A DNA stretch of 6,850 nt, taken from positions 1 to 6,850 of the forward strand of contig JACDBZ010000169.1 in assembly GCA_013694645.1 (NCBI GenBank), in the 5' to 3' direction. Shown in pieces: positions 4,428 to 6,850 of this stretch. A program made the translations under genes and the position numbers. How positions within the stretch are numbered: position 1 is the stretch's first letter; each line of letters starts with the position of its first letter. Source of the stretch: Chloroflexota bacterium. GTDB taxonomy: Bacteria; Chloroflexota; Limnocylindria; QHBO01. The notes beneath the pieces are model-generated. The model saw only the letters and a list, made by a program, of their open reading frames with translations, had not been told where the DNA came from and searched no databases.

Positions 4428-4892
4428 TTACGACCCGGGGCGCTGCTTGATCAGCAGATCCACCTCGCGCTGGAGCGTCTCGATGTCGTCGTACGCGTGA
4501 TAGACCGATGCGAAGCGGATGTATGCCAGCTGATCGAGGTCGCGCAGCGCGTCCGTCGCCAGGCGGCCGATCTCGGTCGAAGGCAGCTCGGCATCGCCGC
4601 GCGCTCGGAGCTGGCTCTCGATGTCATCGAGCGCCGTTTCGACACGGTCGAGGGTAACCGGTCGCTTCTGAAGCGCTTTCAGCAGGCCGGAACGCAGCTT
4701 CTCGCGATCGAAGTCCTGGCGGCTGCCGTCACGCTTGATGACCACGAGGCGCGCCCCTTCGGCCCGCTCGTAAGTCGTGAACCGATAGGAGCATGCCTCG
4801 CACTCCCGGCGTCGGCGAATGGTGCTGCCGTTCTCGAGATCGCGCGAATCGATGACGCGCGTGCCGGTCTGCTCGCAGCGTGGACATCGCAT
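4428..4892 (-). CDS. nrdR: Transcriptional repressor NrdR
   Basis: A 154-residue regulator that senses ATP/dATP and represses ribonucleotide reductase genes by binding NrdR boxes. The N-terminal zinc ribbon has C3 and C6 (MRCPRC) and C31 and C34 (CEAC), with IDSRDLENGSTIRRRREC between them, a family hallmark. The ATP-cone domain runs from about residue 49 (VVIKRDGSRQDFDREK) to about 139, containing LDQLAYIRFASVYHAYDD. The frame is open for another 23 codons upstream, but family members begin at MRCP, so the ATG at 4892 is chosen; AGGAG lies 13 nt before it, a long spacing. A 77-nt gap from the upstream unrecognised gene leaves room for its own promoter. No clear NrdR box was found there, and no nrdA/nrdJ gene is in view. 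Confidence 0.96.
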   Translation of the reverse strand: MRCPRCEQTGTRVIDSRDLENGSTIRRRRECEACSYRFTTYERAEGARLVVIKRDGSRQDFDREKLRSGLLKALQKRPVTLDRVETALDDIESQLRARGDAELPSTEIGRLATDALRDLDQLAYIRFASVYHAYDDIETLQREVDLLIKQRPGS

Positions 4893-4969
4893 GTTGCTCG
4901 TATCGCTCCTAGCGTCCGGACTACACCAGTGGTAGTACCGTGATGGAGCATACCACAACATGTGCGGTT

Positions 4970-5488
4970 TCAGCCTTCGCGAGTACGCTCCAGACGGGCA
5001 GCGACCGATGCGTCCGTGGGTCCGCCAGGCTCCCAGTTGAGCAGCACGTCCACGATCTCGGCCATGCGCAGCCGAGCGTGGGACACGTTGGAGTGGCCGC
5101 GCCTGTAATAGATGTACGGCTCCTCATCGTCGGGAGGCCGATGCGGCAGCCTGGTGATGCCGCAGCCACGCTCCGCAGTGACCATGCCACGCAAGGCCCG
5201 CTCCAGGTTCGTCTCGTACTCCATGTGAAGGCCGTGCAGCTCTTCGGGGGCCATCATCGCCTGGAGCTTGCTGACCTCCTCGTCAAGATGATCTTCCTGC
5301 GCGCTCAGCCGGGTCACGGCCTCTTCCGGGTCCAGGTCGCGACGCCGCAGCGCGTCGATCTCATCGGCGACCGCCGCGAGGATCCCGTCGATTCGCGCGG
5401 TGATCTGGAACATCTCGTTGCGGTAGAGCCCGAGCTCCTTGCCGTGGCCGAAGATGCTCCGTCGTCTGCCACCGAATAGTGCGCGCAT
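4970..5488 (-). CDS. Conserved-looking protein of unknown function, coiled-coil
   Basis: Not recognised. The 172-residue soluble protein starts with a basic, glycine-rich segment (MRALFGGRRRSIFGHGKELG), then a long predicted helix rich in Glu, Asp and Leu (about 25-108). A heptad-like region there, DHLDEEVSKLQAMMAPEELH, suggests a coiled coil. A compact C-terminal part follows, with PDDEEPYIYYRRGHSNVSHA (119-138) and a final helix (RLRMAEIVDVLLNWE). No signal peptide or membrane segment is seen. Codon use and tight spacing support a real gene: it starts 9 nt after etfA and is read in the same direction. Two cysteines are absent except for a single C109, so metal binding through cysteines is unlikely. 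A link to either EtfBA or NrdR would be guesswork. Confidence 0.75.
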   Translation of the reverse strand: MRALFGGRRRSIFGHGKELGLYRNEMFQITARIDGILAAVADEIDALRRRDLDPEEAVTRLSAQEDHLDEEVSKLQAMMAPEELHGLHMEYETNLERALRGMVTAERGCGITRLPHRPPDDEEPYIYYRRGHSNVSHARLRMAEIVDVLLNWEPGGPTDASVAARLERTREG

Positions 5489-5497
5489 GAACGTAGC

Positions 5498-6490
5498 CTA
5501 CGCCCCCTCTGCTCCCTTGCGCCGGCGGATCTCGTCGGTCAGCGCGGGCACGATCTGAAACAGGTCGCCCACCACGAACAGGTCAGCGAATTCGCCGATC
5601 GGCGCGTCCGGGTCTCGATTGATCGCGATCACGTGCTCGGCGCTCTGCATGCCGACCCGGTGCTGGATCGCCCCACTGATGCCGGCGCCGATGTAGAGCG
5701 ACGGCTTGACCACCTTTCCGGTCTGCCCGATCTGAAGTTGGTACGGTATCCAGCCCGCGTCCGCGGCCGCCCGAGACGCGCCGACGGCGCCGCCCAGCGC
5801 GGCAGCCAGGTCGCGCAATGGCCCGAAGCCTTCCTCGCCGCCGACGCCTCGACCACCCGCCACGATGACCGTCGCCTCCTCGAGGTTGACCACCTTCGCC
5901 TCCGCCTCGTGGCTCTCGGCGACGGTCGCTCGGTCAAACGCCGACTCCCCTGCGTCGGGCGCATGCTCGACCTCCGCGCTCCCACTTCCGCCCTCGATGG
6001 GGGTGAACGTCCCCGACAGGACGAGTGCGACGGACGGTGTCGGCGCGCCGTCACTCGGCCGTGCGGTGGTGATGACGCTGCCCTGGAGCGTGGCCTGCTC
6101 GGTCTCGAGCACGCCATCGGTCACGCGCGCCGCGCGCACCGGTCCGAAGGCCGGGACGTGGAGCATGCCGACCAGAGCCGCCGCCAGGTCACGCCCGTTC
6201 GGCGTTGCGGGGGCCAGGACCGCCAGGGCATCGGCGTCGCGCACCGCCGCCACGACCGTCGCCGCCAGGCTGATCGCCGGGCGGTCGTCGTCGCCGAGGA
6301 TGATGACCCGTGCGGCACCCTGAGCGCCAAGGCTCGCCGCGCCATCCGCGGCACCTGAGCCGTAGGCGAGTGCCACGGCCGACCCGCCGGCCTGGGAGGC
6401 AAGCTCGGCGGCTCCGGCAGCAAGCTCGAGCGCCGACCGCGCTGGCTTGCCGCCCGCGAATTCCGCGAGGAACAGAATGTCATTGCTCAT
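5498..6490 (-). CDS. etfA: Electron transfer flavoprotein, alpha subunit
   Basis: A 330-residue subunit of the heterodimeric ETF, which accepts electrons from acyl-CoA and related dehydrogenases and passes them to the quinone pool through ETF:quinone oxidoreductase. The N-terminal domain (about 1-195) holds MSNDILFLAE and LAVLAPATPNGRDLAA. The C-terminal FAD-binding domain (about 205-320) has VAGGRGVGG, ASRAAADAGW with R240, GQTGKVVKPSLYIGAGISGA (255-274), IQH with H277, and the closing FADLFVVGDLFQIVP. These are the standard FAD contacts. The ATG at 6490 is 4 nt from the etfB stop, so the two subunits are co-translated as expected. No acyl-CoA dehydrogenase or quinone oxidoreductase is in view. 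Confidence 0.97.
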   Translation of the reverse strand: MSNDILFLAEFAGGKPARSALELAAGAAELASQAGGSAVALAYGSGAADGAASLGAQGAARVIILGDDDRPAISLAATVVAAVRDADALAVLAPATPNGRDLAAALVGMLHVPAFGPVRAARVTDGVLETEQATLQGSVITTARPSDGAPTPSVALVLSGTFTPIEGGSGSAEVEHAPDAGESAFDRATVAESHEAEAKVVNLEEATVIVAGGRGVGGEEGFGPLRDLAAALGGAVGASRAAADAGWIPYQLQIGQTGKVVKPSLYIGAGISGAIQHRVGMQSAEHVIAINRDPDAPIGEFADLFVVGDLFQIVPALTDEIRRRKGAEGA

Positions 6491-6494
6491 CGGT

Positions 6495-6850
6495 TCAGAT
6501 CAGCTTTCGTGCTGTGAGCCAGTCGGCGATCTTCACCGCCGCGTCGCCTGGGGGAAGGTTCTCGATACGCTCGGTCGGCGCCTTCTTCTCCGGCTGCCGG
6601 GTCCCGGTCACGGTGGTCAGCGCACCGCCCGACACGTCATCGGTGGACATGCCGAGGTCGGCCAGCGACCAGGTCTCCATGGGCTTGCGCTTGGCGGCCA
6701 TGATCCCCTTCAGGCTCGCGTAGCGCGGCTCCCCCACCTGGTCCGTGACGCTCGCCACCACCGGCAGCGGTGCCGTGAGCCAGTCGAAGCCGGTGGCTGA
6801 CAGGCGACGTACGCGTGCCGTGCCATCGCTCACCTTCAGTTCGGCGCCGT
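6495..6850 (-). CDS. etfB: Electron transfer flavoprotein, beta subunit, C-terminal part
   Basis: Partial: the N-terminal half lies beyond the right edge. The visible frame reads from the window end as GAELKVSDGTARVRRLSA and ends LTARKLI at a TGA (6497-6495). The segments PLPVVASVTDQVGEPRYASL and GIMAAKRKPMETWSLADLG are the conserved EtfB strand and recognition-loop region. The VSDGTA stretch should not be taken as a start: the GTG there is an internal valine. The gene stop is 4 nt before etfA, the usual etfB-etfA arrangement. AMP and the rest of the flavin-binding residues are outside the window. Confidence 0.93.
   Translation of the reverse strand, partial: GAELKVSDGTARVRRLSATGFDWLTAPLPVVASVTDQVGEPRYASLKGIMAAKRKPMETWSLADLGMSTDDVSGGALTTVTGTRQPEKKAPTERIENLPPGDAAVKIADWLTARKLI

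Noticed and set aside
4921..4935. Imperfect inverted repeat upstream of nrdR as an NrdR box
   Set aside because: It does not match the AT-rich NrdR box pattern, and two inner positions mismatch.
3867..4943. Long plus-strand open frame (358 codons)
   Set aside because: Antisense to dcd and nrdR, both with all family motifs; no independent start signal or domain.
4893..4961. 23-codon N-terminal extension of NrdR
   Set aside because: NrdR proteins begin at the MRCPxC zinc ribbon. The extension is not conserved-looking and passes the AGGAG that serves the ATG at 4892.
5633..6358. Plus-strand open frame (241 codons)
   Set aside because: Antisense to etfA, with Arg-rich composition typical of shadow frames.

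Overview
The window is high-GC bacterial chromosomal DNA with short spacers, GTG/TTG starts and overlapping genes. The gene content (EtfBA, NrdR, an actinobacterial-type dCTP deaminase, a GYD-domain protein, a cupredoxin lipoprotein, CcdA/TlpA) fits Chloroflexota or Actinomycetota. A possible MPDTA-type C-terminal anchor leans slightly towards Chloroflexota, but this is an impression and was not tested.

Left part, about 1-2400. It opens with the C-terminal end of a CcdA-type membrane thiol/electron transporter on the plus strand. A GYD-domain gene and a poorly defined small anchored protein, apparently carrying a frameshift, lie on the minus strand and converge on ccdA at a GC-rich hairpin. 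An unusual patch follows at about 958-1500. It holds an intact tRNA-Arg(CCT) gene on the minus strand, an unlisted 27-residue membrane microprotein directly downstream of it, a short plus-strand stretch that looks like a gene fragment, and a 20-nt exact copy of the tRNA 3' end placed 394 bp away in the same orientation. That geometry is what an integrated or decayed element at a tRNA attachment site leaves behind. Beyond it, a small glutaredoxin-like protein and a membrane-anchored TlpA thioredoxin overlap as ATGA. Together with CcdA they make a plausible extracytoplasmic thiol-reduction set, now split by about 1.3 kb.

Middle and right part, 2400-6850. An 18-bp perfect hairpin separates tlpA from a convergent cupredoxin lipoprotein. 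From there to the window end every gene is on the minus strand. In transcription order these are etfB (5' end outside the window), etfA, an unrecognised coiled-coil protein, nrdR, dcd and an MBL-fold hydrolase. Gaps are 4, 9, 77 and 12 nt, then a 4-nt GTGA overlap, so this may be one or two operons joining electron-transfer flavoprotein with control and supply of deoxynucleotides.

Most of the window is ordinary housekeeping sequence. The part that deserves attention is the tRNA-flanked patch and the small genes around it.
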